Counted from the stretch's first letter, positions 1-7,129 are shown. The stretch: DNA of 14,752 nt from Ignavibacteria bacterium UBA2373 (GCA_002344005.1 DDTD01000088.1:1-14752); one strand, 5' to 3'. Numbers and translations: made by a program. The notes: a model not told the origin generated them from the sequence alone.

Positions 1-412
1 TTTCTTTGCTGACCAATGTGCGTATCATCTCTTCAGAAGCACATTGTGCTAATTTCACTCGGTTTAAAGGTACTCCAATATCCCGTAACGTTGTTGTGAC
101 AAAATATCCACATGCAATTTCGCCGGTGTTTGGAGTTTCGGTAATGCCGTTAAATCCCCATTTAGTCCCATACCAATAAGGGAATATCTTAGAATTCATA
201 ATTTTAATAAATTTTTTTTCTAAGTCTTTTTTATTGAATTTTTTACACCGAGTAGTGTCTTTATCCTGAATGATTGAATTAAGAACATTTGTGTAGTTCT
301 TGTTATCAAGTATAGGTTCACTATTGAAAATATATCTGTTATCCCATAATAGATATGAACTCATTACTAACATTGATAGCAACATGACAATAGGTCTAAT
401 TTTCTTGAACAT
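1..412 (-). CDS. Cysteine-peptidase-like exported or anchored protein, 3' part outside the window
   Basis: This frame is open from an ATG at 412 down to base 1, giving 137 residues without a stop; the C-terminus lies outside the window. Residues 6-22 (RPIVMLLSMLVMSSYLL) form a hydrophobic N-terminal signal or anchor. Residues about 78-112 contain YWYGTKWGFNG, then TPNTGEIACGYFV, then a Leu-rich helix. A Cys at the start of a helix just after a Gly-rich loop recalls the nucleophile region of papain-like/NlpC-P60 folds, but the His and third catalytic residue would lie outside the window, so the enzyme call is tentative. It is the last visible gene of the minus-strand run. Its start overlaps by 17 bases the end (396) of a second open frame coming from upstream, as expected for translationally coupled genes. 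No Shine-Dalgarno sequence is visible. Confidence 0.6.
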   Translation of the reverse strand, partial: MFKKIRPIVMLLSMLVMSSYLLWDNRYIFNSEPILDNKNYTNVLNSIIQDKDTTRCKKFNKKDLEKKFIKIMNSKIFPYWYGTKWGFNGITETPNTGEIACGYFVTTTLRDIGVPLNRVKLAQCASEEMIRTLVSKE

Positions 413-517
413 TAATACGTCCGGTGCCGATATTTTTGCATAAATAATGATTGATGTCTAAACATTCAATGGCTTCAGTCAGCCCTGTTTTAGTAAACAC
501 TTTGTAAGCGTCATTCT

Positions 518-709
518 TTAATTGTCGGTTTTTTTCTCTTTTTTTTTCAACATAAAAAAAATCATAGCACAAAATGTTATCAAATAAAGAGTGTCTAATG
601 CCGGTTTCTTAAAAGTAAAAGTTTCAAAGTTTATATCTTTAAATAATGCTAAACCAATTGGAAAAGCAAGTATAGCAAAGACCAAATTAAATCCTATTTT
701 ATCTTTCAT
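518..709 (-). CDS. Small two-helix membrane protein (63 aa)
   Basis: This short ORF starts nine bases after the stop of the DUF3667 gene, so the two are very probably co-transcribed. It has two hydrophobic stretches, residues about 6-23 (GFNLVFAILAFPIGLALF) and 41-54 (LYLITFCAMIFFML), followed by a Lys-rich end. This suggests a small inner-membrane hairpin. I do not recognise a family. The reading frame ends soon after a run of nine A residues (minus strand; T run at 539-547). The -1 frame is open past this point to a TAG at 396-398 and encodes a plausible soluble 47-residue extension, so the 63-residue form may be a frameshifted version of a 104-residue protein. Without homologues this cannot be settled. 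Confidence 0.5.
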   Translation of the reverse strand: MKDKIGFNLVFAILAFPIGLALFKDINFETFTFKKPALDTLYLITFCAMIFFMLKKKEKKTDN

Positions 710-718
710 TTTTTAATC

Positions 719-1429
719 CTATGATAATAAGTCAATAAATGTTCCTAAAAGTATCACTGTCAATGTAAATGTTATCATTCCCAAAAGATAAGCAAAGAAT
801 GCTTTAACATAATGACTAAGTTTGCCTTTTCCAAAAAAGCTCCCAATTGCCCATGTCGTGTAAATGAAACCAACAATCCCTGCAATTTGCATGACATCAA
901 TATGTGACAGCCCTTGAATGATACCAAACACTGAATAAACAAGCATACTTATTCCCATCACAAAGCACAATAAAATGAGAATTTCAAAGAAATTATAGTC
1001 ATATTTTTTGAAAAAAAGTCTTGTCCATAAAGCAATAAAAATTCCCATCATAATATTCGCATATCCATAGTGCCCTTGTATCCATTTGAAAATTTTAGTT
1101 GTTGTTGATTTTTTATTGTCCAAGTATTGCACATAACCATCTTCAAAATGGAAGAAATGATTACATAAAGTATAAATTAAAGAAGTTATAATTATGAAAA
1201 TAACCGGTTTGACAAGTCTGCTTCTATTTTCAGTCAGATAATTCTTAATGTTTTGTCCGGGATTAACTATGAGTTCTCTGATTGTAAATAAAATTCCACG
1301 TTCAAAATGTAAGACATGTTGAATTTCGTGAATTATGTATTTCCCGTCAATTCTTTTTAGATTTGCTGGCTGTCCACACTCAGGGCAGTATTTTAGATGT
1401 ATTTCGGTATTACAATTTTTACAAATCAT
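719..1429 (-). CDS. DUF3667 family membrane protein
   Basis: The protein has 236 residues. The N-terminus carries a small zinc-ribbon-like motif, CKNC at residues 3-6 and CPECGQ at 15-20, followed by a conserved-looking region with IHEIQHVLHFERGILFTIREL and NPGQNIKNYLTENRSRLVKP (about residues 34-76), which is the signature of the DUF3667 family common in Bacteroidota. Four or so membrane segments follow: about 77-92, 124-136, 147-170 and 178-232 (probably two helices). The function of the family is not known; a cytoplasmic metal-binding knob joined to a membrane bundle is what can be seen. The gene is followed nine bases later by the 63-residue membrane protein. Upstream lies a 378-base gap without a gene, so its promoter should be there. 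No strong ribosome binding site is visible. Confidence 0.8.
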   Translation of the reverse strand: MICKNCNTEIHLKYCPECGQPANLKRIDGKYIIHEIQHVLHFERGILFTIRELIVNPGQNIKNYLTENRSRLVKPVIFIIITSLIYTLCNHFFHFEDGYVQYLDNKKSTTTKIFKWIQGHYGYANIMMGIFIALWTRLFFKKYDYNFFEILILLCFVMGISMLVYSVFGIIQGLSHIDVMQIAGIVGFIYTTWAIGSFFGKGKLSHYVKAFFAYLLGMITFTLTVILLGTFIDLLS

Positions 1430-1807
1430 TTGTTCCGTCTCGTATATAGTTTGTTTATCTCTGCATAGATTGTTGTCAAATCGCCATTGACATTTTTCAG
1501 CTACCCAAAGGCAACTATGTAATCGGCATGTTCATTCAGCGAACGAAACTTTGTCTAAACGCAAAACTGCCCGCGAAGCACTGAACATCCACCTTTTGCA
1601 AAACACTTGTGTCTATTGAAAAACTTGCTATTGCAAAACTACATAAGTGATATGACATAACAATCGCTTCAAGCATCCTTGCCGCCCATCACAACACATA
1701 AGCTCCTTTGCAGTGTATCATCTCTACGCTTTCTCACACTATTGATTATTAGTTCTCAACATTATCATTGAGTTGTGCAAAAGGTACGTGTGTTGGCAGA
1801 AGAATTT
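1430..1807. other. Gene-free gap with a possible secretion-tail relic
   Basis: No intact gene is seen in these 378 bases. On the plus strand a frame open from 1450 to the TGA at 1582-1584, without a start codon, encodes IDIFQLPKGNYVIGMF and then a Lys/Leu end (NAKLPAKH). This resembles the last strands of a type IX secretion C-terminal sorting domain. An 8-bp inverted repeat, TTTTGCAA at 1594-1601 and TTGCAAAA at 1631-1638, lies just downstream. The promoter for the minus-strand DUF3667 gene must also lie here, but no convincing motif was picked out. The base composition is less AT-rich than that of the genes on either side. Confidence 0.4.
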
Positions 1808-2512
1808 CTATATTTTATTATTTTCGTCTTTTTGTATTGCTAATTCTTTTTGTTGTTTAGCTACTTTTTCTACCCAATCTTTCTTGTTCTTATCGTTAAT
1901 GGCTAAATCATAGTATTTTACTGCTTCATCAAAACTTCCAATTCTTCTAGCCATTTCACCTATCAAATAATTAATATTTGCAACAACAGTTTTGTCCTCG
2001 TACTCATTATTTTCTATTGCAGAAATCAAGTTTTCTTTGGCTTTCGATTGTAATTCTTTTCTAAATACAACTTCATCATCATTTTCACGTAGTAAATATG
2101 AACCAGTTACGTAACAAAATGCTATTTCTTTTTTTGTTTTCTTTTGTAATTCTTTAATTTCAGCAGCAATTAAGCATTGCTTAGCGTCATCAATAATTAC
2201 ATTGTCAAATTTGGTTAAGTATTCTTTAATTTTATTTTTCTCAGCTTCATTAAACTCTACTTTGAAGTCATTAATATATCCAGAAAAACGACACTTTGGA
2301 CAATTATTTATTAGTTCTTCATAATGACTTCCAATTGCACCTTGTTTTTGAAAATCTTTAAAAGAACCGAAAGTGGTCATACTCATCGTTACACAGAATG
2401 TTACTTCTTTGCCATCTATTGGGCATTTTACAATTTCATTCGCACAAGTATGAGCATTTGCAAAATACTGACAAATTAAAGACAGTATAGATGTTAAAAA
2501 TATTTTTTTCAT
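1808..2512 (-). CDS. Secreted DUF2225-like protein with TPR-like C-terminus
   Basis: The 234-residue product starts with a clear signal peptide, residues 1-20, with cleavage likely after FANA. The mature part has CPIDGKEVTF at residues 30-39 and CPKCRFSGY at 71-79, the pattern of DUF2225 proteins, in which two Cys pairs form a zinc ribbon. Here the second Cys of the first pair is replaced by Asp33, so the site would be C30/(D33)/C71/C74. The C-terminal part (about 100-234) is helical, with a TPR-like segment IGSFDEAVKYYDLAINDKN near residues 191-209. DUF2225 proteins usually have no known function; most I know of lack an export signal, so a periplasmic or lipid-free exported form is notable. 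The gene is followed by the 378-base gap, so it may be its own transcription unit. Confidence 0.7.
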   Translation of the reverse strand: MKKIFLTSILSLICQYFANAHTCANEIVKCPIDGKEVTFCVTMSMTTFGSFKDFQKQGAIGSHYEELINNCPKCRFSGYINDFKVEFNEAEKNKIKEYLTKFDNVIIDDAKQCLIAAEIKELQKKTKKEIAFCYVTGSYLLRENDDEVVFRKELQSKAKENLISAIENNEYEDKTVVANINYLIGEMARRIGSFDEAVKYYDLAINDKNKKDWVEKVAKQQKELAIQKDENNKI

Positions 2513-2723
2513 AATTACGTGTATTGTTTCTTTTCAGTTTTTCAACTTACCATCAATTTTTATATTAACCCAAAGCACTATTCACTTTCCCCAAAACTAC
2601 AAAATATTCTGTTCTTTCAATATAAAATACGAGTCCGCAGAATCAAGAGAATTTTAATCTATCATCAATCCAAGCCATTTCCTCTTGCTAAATATATAGG
2701 TCTAAATACCCTCAATGAGAAAA

Positions 2724-4073
2724 CTATTCCGGTGGAATTTGTTTGGGTAATGGTTTGGGAATTGGCAACCCTTCATCCACACTACGCAAAGGCACCGATT
2801 CTATTTCTAAAGAACCGCGTTTGCGGCGCTCTCTTCTTTCTTTCCTTGACTCTTTTTTAGGTTCTTTTGTTGTTTCGGATTTTTTCTCGACTTTTTCTTT
2901 TGCCACCTCTTTTTGGGGTGGTTCTTTTTTGGGTTGCTGAACAATTGGTTTTTCTTTAGGTATTTCTTTTTTCGGCAACTCCTGTTTTGGTTGTTGAATA
3001 ATTGGTTTTGCTGCCTCTTTTTTTTGCGGTTCTTGTTTTGGTTGCTGAATAATTGGTTTTTCTTTGGCTATGTCTTTTTTCGGTAACTCTTGTTTTGGTT
3101 GTTGAATAATTGGTTTGGCAACCTCTTTTTTCGGCGATTCCTGTTTTGGTGGTTCTTTTTTGGGTTGCTGAATAATTGGTTTTTCTTTAGGTATTTCTTT
3201 TTTCGGCAATTCTTGTTTAGGTTGTTGAAGAATTGGTTTCGGTGCTGTGGTTTGGGGTACTTGTTGGGTTGTATTAGCTGAAGGTGTTACTTGTTTGGTA
3301 TAAGGTGAAGAACTTGCGATTAAATCATCTTTGGTAATTTTCACAGAGCGCACAAATTCACCTTTTTCACCCAACAAAGGCAAAGGTTTACCATTGCGCA
3401 TAATTTCCAAAGCCCCAGCATTACTGACCGACAGTAGAAAGAACTCTTTTGCCGACCATGAACGTTTCTCATTGGCATTGAGCAAAAATTGTCTGCTGAA
3501 TTTACCATCGGCGGTCATGGTAATCCATACTTGGTCGGAAGCCCTCATATCCAGCACCAAGCTGTCTGTTGTTACGGATTCATCAATAAGCCCAACGACG
3601 GTATTTCCTACTACCGTGAGCAATGACGAATCGCTTTTTTGCTGTGGTGTATGTGCGGATTTTGGGTCAGGTTTGAACACATAGTTGTAAATCGCTATGA
3701 CAATAGCCAAGAATAATCCTGCAAACACAAACGCTCTTACAAGTAATGGTTTGACAGAATACTCTGCTTTTGGGGGAGTTGAGCGTGTTTGCTTGGGCGC
3801 ATCGCTTACGGGAGCTGCTATCACTGCGGGCGTTGGTTTAGATGCTACGCCAACTTTCGCGATGATGGCTTGAATCTCTTCTTCTTCAATCTTCACCATT
3901 TCGCAATATGTACGCAAAAAGGAACGCAAATACGGTGCGGGCATAATGGAAAAATTATCCTGCTCTATTTGCTCTATCACGTGATGACGGATTTTAGTAC
4001 GTGCATAAATGTCATCAAGAGTTAATCCATACGTCTCACGTCTGTTTTTAAGATATGCGCCTATACTATCCAT
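2724..4073 (-). CDS. rodZ: RodZ-type HTH/membrane/DUF4115 protein with repeat tail
   Basis: The 449-residue protein has the RodZ layout. Residues 1-70 are a helix-turn-helix domain (IGAYLKNRRETYGLTLDDI, then IRHHVIEQIEQDNF and PAPYLRSFLRTYC). A single membrane helix spans about 109-133, and residues about 168-250 form a DUF4115-like beta domain (VWITMTADGKFSRQFLL, then EFFLLSVSNAGALEI). In RodZ the HTH binds MreB in the cytoplasm and DUF4115 is periplasmic, supporting rod shape. The unusual part is residues 279-449: six copies of KPI(I/V/L)QQP in Pro/Lys/Glu/Gln repeats, then a basic stretch (KESRKERRERRKRG) and a Pro-rich end. This makes it longer than E. coli RodZ (337 residues). By topology the tail should be periplasmic. 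The gene is divergent from the neighbour at 4188. The ATG at 4073 fits because it directly begins the conserved HTH. Confidence 0.85.
   Translation of the reverse strand: MDSIGAYLKNRRETYGLTLDDIYARTKIRHHVIEQIEQDNFSIMPAPYLRSFLRTYCEMVKIEEEEIQAIIAKVGVASKPTPAVIAAPVSDAPKQTRSTPPKAEYSVKPLLVRAFVFAGLFLAIVIAIYNYVFKPDPKSAHTPQQKSDSSLLTVVGNTVVGLIDESVTTDSLVLDMRASDQVWITMTADGKFSRQFLLNANEKRSWSAKEFFLLSVSNAGALEIMRNGKPLPLLGEKGEFVRSVKITKDDLIASSSPYTKQVTPSANTTQQVPQTTAPKPILQQPKQELPKKEIPKEKPIIQQPKKEPPKQESPKKEVAKPIIQQPKQELPKKDIAKEKPIIQQPKQEPQKKEAAKPIIQQPKQELPKKEIPKEKPIVQQPKKEPPQKEVAKEKVEKKSETTKEPKKESRKERRERRKRGSLEIESVPLRSVDEGLPIPKPLPKQIPPE
2895..3239 (-). repeat. In-frame coding repeats (KPIIQQP units) in the rodZ tail
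   Basis: Six units begin with KPI(I/V/L)QQP, at residues 279, 298, 320, 339, 356 and 375 of the RodZ-type protein. The spacings are 19, 22, 19, 17 and 19 residues (57, 66, 57, 51 and 57 bases), all multiples of three. On the plus strand they show as recurring GGTTGYTGAATAATTGGTTT blocks. The 19-residue units (EKPIIQQPKQELPKKEI type) alternate with variable ones, as expected from unequal recombination or slippage with selection to keep frame. Copy number is therefore likely to differ between strains. Confidence 0.85.
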
Positions 4074-4099
4074 CGGTAAAAATCTTAGAGTGTAACATG

Positions 4100-4130
4100 G
4101 TGATTGTTGCAGAAAATCACGGTAATTTTG
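4100..4130 (+). promoter_or_regulatory. Possible promoter/operator between the divergent genes
   Basis: An inverted repeat GTGATT-(9)-AATCAC at 4100-4120 sits directly in front of TAATTTTG at 4123-4130, which fits the Bacteroidota -7 consensus TAnnTTTG. The ATG of the PH-like gene is 57 bases downstream. No clear TTTG element is seen at the -33 position, and the inverted repeat overlaps that place. The AT-rich background makes chance matches common. Confidence 0.25.
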
Positions 4131-4187
4131 TCTGTGATAATGCTAATAAAGCAAAAATAAGAAATCTCTCTACCCTTTCAGATATTT

Positions 4188-4778
4188 ATGCATTTTGATA
4201 CCATAGTTTTTTATCATGCCCTCTATGTGGGATTTGCTTACTCCATGTTGGCATTCGGTGCCACATATTACCGACAGGTGGTGGATGACCTTGATTTGCA
4301 AGAGGCATCGCTTGGTGAGGACATAGCAAATGTGGATATGACACCTGTCATTTGGCTTTCTGTCGGTTCATTTTTTTTTGTTTTCTGTATCTTTGTGACA
4401 ATTGCATTGATACAATCTGAGGGAAATATCTTCCTCTATGTCATACCGATTGCATGCGCGATTAACATAACACAATTGCTTATGAGGGCGCATCATCAGC
4501 GTTTATTGATAAAAACACAGGGCATTATAGTACGCCATTTACTGATTGAGGGCAATATTCCTATCGCTTATCAAGATGTCAGACGTATCTATATCAATGA
4601 GTTTATCGGGTGGTTTGTTGTGGAGTTTTTCACAGACGATGATAATGTTCCGGTTGGCTCATGTCATCTGCGAATACAAGATTTGTCGCATATTATTCGC
4701 ATATTTAGGCAAAAGAATCCTCAATGTTCGGTGCATATTGACGGAACTTTTACTTTATCACTCGACCAACAAGTATAA
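4188..4778 (+). CDS. Membrane protein with PH-like domain, unknown function
   Basis: The 196-residue product has three predicted membrane segments, about residues 6-27, 53-76 and 80-98. A soluble C-terminal domain (about 104-185) has the strand pattern of bacterial PH-like domains: LLIKTQGIIVRHLLIEG, then IPIAYQDVRRIYINEF, a buried GWFVVEFFTDDDN strand and a final amphipathic helix (HIIRIFRQKNP). I do not recognise a specific family. The arrangement (membrane helices, then a cytoplasmic PH-like domain) resembles YdbT/YcxB-type proteins, but this is a fold-level impression only. It is transcribed divergently from the RodZ-type gene, with 114 bases between the start codons, so shared control is possible. 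A 70-base gap separates it from the AtuA gene. Confidence 0.6.
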   Translation: MHFDTIVFYHALYVGFAYSMLAFGATYYRQVVDDLDLQEASLGEDIANVDMTPVIWLSVGSFFFVFCIFVTIALIQSEGNIFLYVIPIACAINITQLLMRAHHQRLLIKTQGIIVRHLLIEGNIPIAYQDVRRIYINEFIGWFVVEFFTDDDNVPVGSCHLRIQDLSHIIRIFRQKNPQCSVHIDGTFTLSLDQQV

Positions 4779-4848
4779 TCATGCACCATAGCGCAAGCTA
4801 TTGAAATGAAAAAAACAGTATTTGTAACATATAAATAATGAAAGATTT

Positions 4849-6210
4849 ATGGCAAAAGACAAAATTCGTATAGCATCAGGACAGGGTTTCTGGGGCGATT
4901 TACTGACAGCACCGCTCGATCAAGTTTCTAAGGGCGATATTGATTATCTGATGCTTGATTATTTGGCAGAGGTAACAATGTCCATTATGCAAAAACAGAA
5001 GATTAAAAACCCATCCATGGGCTATGCACGTGACCTTGTGCAAGTATGCGAAGAAGTCATGCCCTACTTGATGAGCAAGAATATCAAACTTATCACCAAT
5101 GGCGGGGGCGTTAATCCCGAAGCAGCGCGCGATAAGATATTCGAGGTGGCACGAAAACTTGGTATCACGGGCTTGAAAATAGGTATTGTGACCGGCGATA
5201 ATTTACTCGGCAGAATAGATGAACTTGTTGAACAAGGTCATGCTATGGAAAATATGGAAACAGGGCAACCCATCGCGGAAGTCAAAGATAAATTGCTCAG
5301 TGCTAATGTGTATTTGGGTGCTATGCCTATTGTGGAAGCATTACGTCAGGGTGCCAATATTGTCATCACCGGACGCACCACCGATACCGGCTTAACAATG
5401 GCTCCGATGATTTATGAATTTGGTTGGTCGGCAGACGATTGGGATAAACTTGCGGCAGGCACTGTTGCGGGGCATATCAATGAATGCGGCGCACAAGCCA
5501 CAGGCGGTAACTTCCTTGGTGACTGGGAAAATATTCCCGATATGGAAAATATCGGTTTCCCGATTATCGAAGCATATCCCGACGGCTCTTTTGTTGTTAC
5601 TAAACATGAAGGTACGGGAGGACGTGTTTCGCGCGAAACCATCAGCGAGCAATTGATGTATGAAATTGGTAATCCTGCCGAATATATTACGCCGGATTGC
5701 GTAGCGGATTTCAGCACTATCAATATCGAAGATTTAGGTAATGACCGAGTAAGGGTCTATGGTATTAAGGGCAAACCTGCCACACCATTCTATAAAGTTT
5801 CCGCAAGTTATGCCGACGGCTATACTGCTTTCAGCTCTTTAACATACTCCGCGCCCGATGCATATAAAAAAGCACAAGCCGGTAATAGAATATTGCGTGC
5901 TCGTTTTGAAAAATTGGGTTTACAGTTCGATGAAATTCGCACCGAATATGTGGGAATGAATGCTTGCCATGGTCCATTGGCACAAGCCATCGAACCCAAT
6001 GAAGTGATGATGCGCATAGGTGTGCGTTCCCGCGATTATGCGTCCGTTGAACGCTTCGGTAAAGAAATTGCGCCGCTTATTTTGACAGGTCCGCCAAGTG
6101 TGACGGGCTTTGCCGGAGGCAGACCCAAGCCAAGTGATGTTGTGGCATATTTTCCGGCACTCATAAAAAAAGAAACAGTAAATCCGACCATTATTGTTGA
6201 AGAAGTGTAA
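4849..6210 (+). CDS. AtuA family (DUF1446) protein
   Basis: The 453-residue protein matches the AtuA/DUF1446 family along its whole length. Visible landmarks are IRIASGQGFWGD at residues 6-17, DYLMLDYLAEVTMSIM at 32-47, LITNGGGVNPEA at 81-92, GIVTGDNLL at 112-120, VITGRTTDTG near 172-181 and GHINECGAQATGGNF near 208-222. AtuA is named from acyclic terpene utilisation in Pseudomonas, where its precise chemistry is not established; elsewhere the family sits with acyl-CoA carboxylase or small AtuA-like partner genes. None of those partners is seen here, so the substrate cannot be guessed. The length equals the catalytic core without the C-terminal extension found in some relatives. The start at 4849 begins the conserved N-terminus; an ATG at 4838 is out of frame. 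Confidence 0.85.
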   Translation: MAKDKIRIASGQGFWGDLLTAPLDQVSKGDIDYLMLDYLAEVTMSIMQKQKIKNPSMGYARDLVQVCEEVMPYLMSKNIKLITNGGGVNPEAARDKIFEVARKLGITGLKIGIVTGDNLLGRIDELVEQGHAMENMETGQPIAEVKDKLLSANVYLGAMPIVEALRQGANIVITGRTTDTGLTMAPMIYEFGWSADDWDKLAAGTVAGHINECGAQATGGNFLGDWENIPDMENIGFPIIEAYPDGSFVVTKHEGTGGRVSRETISEQLMYEIGNPAEYITPDCVADFSTINIEDLGNDRVRVYGIKGKPATPFYKVSASYADGYTAFSSLTYSAPDAYKKAQAGNRILRARFEKLGLQFDEIRTEYVGMNACHGPLAQAIEPNEVMMRIGVRSRDYASVERFGKEIAPLILTGPPSVTGFAGGRPKPSDVVAYFPALIKKETVNPTIIVEEV

Positions 6211-6224
6211 TTATTCGTTTTTTT

Positions 6225-6268
6225 CATGATATTCCTTTCGGTCATTGAATGCCGAAGGGAATATCATG
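6225..6268. repeat. Long inverted repeat (17-bp arms) after the AtuA gene
   Basis: CATGATATTCCTTTCGG at 6225-6241 pairs with CCGAAGGGAATATCATG at 6252-6268. All 17 positions pair, one as G-U in the plus-strand RNA, around a 10-base loop. It starts 15 bases after the AtuA stop. A run of seven T lies before the stem (6218-6224), not after it, so it does not have the form of an intrinsic terminator on either strand. It may act as a transcript-end or stability structure, or be a small palindromic mobile repeat. Confidence 0.75.
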
Positions 6269-6333
6269 TTCGTATGGTCATAATTATATACTATGTTCAG
6301 CCCTCGTTATTTTTTGTTACTTGTATAATTCTC

Positions 6334-7101
6334 ATGGATAATTCAGTTTCGCACACAGCAATCACACCATGTATCAGCGTTATTATTCCTACATTACAGG
6401 AAGAAAAATTATTAGAAAAAACCTTGCGTTGTTTTTCACCGACATTGCAACAACACTATCGTTTAGAACTTATTATCAGCGATGGCGGCAGCACGGATAA
6501 TACTATTTCCATTGCCCGTCAATTTACCGACAATATTATTATTCATTCAAAAAAAGAACGTCAAACCATAGCTGAAGGGCGCAATGCGGGGGCGCATCAT
6601 GCTCAAGGGAAAATATTGCTTTTTATCAATGCGGATACCATTATAGAAAATCCGGAACCCTTTATTCGATATATAGCACAATGGGCAGAAAATCCTTCTC
6701 CTTCATCGGCGGCATTAGCTTGTTCCGTGCATGTTTTACCGTCGGAACGCACATGGAGCGATGCGGCATTTCATGGTTTTTTCAATAATTATATTCGCTT
6801 TTTTGTGAATGTACTCGGCATAGGTATGGGGCGCGGTGAATGTCAAATAATACGTGCTGATGTATTTCATGATTTAGGTGGTTATAATCCGACAGTATCC
6901 GCAGGCGAGGACTTCGATTTATTTCGTCGAATTGCCCATCATCATAAAGTCCATTATGCACCGGAATTAGTGGTGTATGAATCTCCCAGACGTTTCAGAA
7001 AATACGGCTATATAAAATTACTGTGGAATTGGACAATTAATGCATTAGCCGTTATGATGACCGGAAAATCTATTGCCAAAGAATGGGAACCGATACGATA
7101 G
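6334..7101 (+). CDS. Family 2 glycosyltransferase
   Basis: From the ATG at 6334 the protein has 255 residues and begins just before the GT-A Rossmann-like core. Motifs: CISVIIPTLQEEKLLEKTL at residues 13-31, the nucleotide-binding ISDGGSTDNT at 48-57, the metal-site equivalent of DXD as FINADT at 98-103, and GGYNPTVSAGEDFDLFRR at 182-199, whose ED is the usual acceptor-activating part of GT2 enzymes. The C-terminal hydrophobic helix (IKLLWNWTINALAVMMTG) probably lies on the membrane. The sugar donor and acceptor cannot be read from the sequence. The frame is open up to 6226, but a start there would fall inside the inverted repeat and add 36 residues unrelated to the family, so the later ATG is preferred. 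No other cell-wall or polysaccharide gene is adjacent. Confidence 0.85.
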   Translation: MDNSVSHTAITPCISVIIPTLQEEKLLEKTLRCFSPTLQQHYRLELIISDGGSTDNTISIARQFTDNIIIHSKKERQTIAEGRNAGAHHAQGKILLFINADTIIENPEPFIRYIAQWAENPSPSSAALACSVHVLPSERTWSDAAFHGFFNNYIRFFVNVLGIGMGRGECQIIRADVFHDLGGYNPTVSAGEDFDLFRRIAHHHKVHYAPELVVYESPRRFRKYGYIKLLWNWTINALAVMMTGKSIAKEWEPIR

Positions 7102-7129
7102 GGCAGTATGTGATTTTTTCGTGTTTTTA

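Noticed and set aside
1430..1807. Integron attC-like recombination site in the gap between small genes
   Set aside because: There are short inverted repeats but no clear RYYYAAC/GTTRRRY core pair and no integrase in view.
2519..2860. Plus-strand 113-codon frame overlapping the 3' end of the RodZ-type gene
   Set aside because: It lies mostly in a gap and then antisense to rodZ-type coding sequence; the translation has low complexity and no domain, so it is a shadow frame.
3090..3281. Plus-strand frame rich in Phe/Trp/Leu across the rodZ repeats
   Set aside because: It is the antisense reading of the Lys/Gln/Pro repeats; the membrane-like look comes only from the repeat composition.
4788..4801. 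Hairpin ATAGC-GCAA-GCTAT after the PH-like gene as a terminator
   Set aside because: The stem has only five pairs and is followed by A-rich, not T-rich, sequence on the plus strand; probably chance.
6226..6333. Longer start for the glycosyltransferase
   Set aside because: It would begin within the palindrome and add 36 residues that are not part of the GT2 core; the ATG at 6334 fits better.
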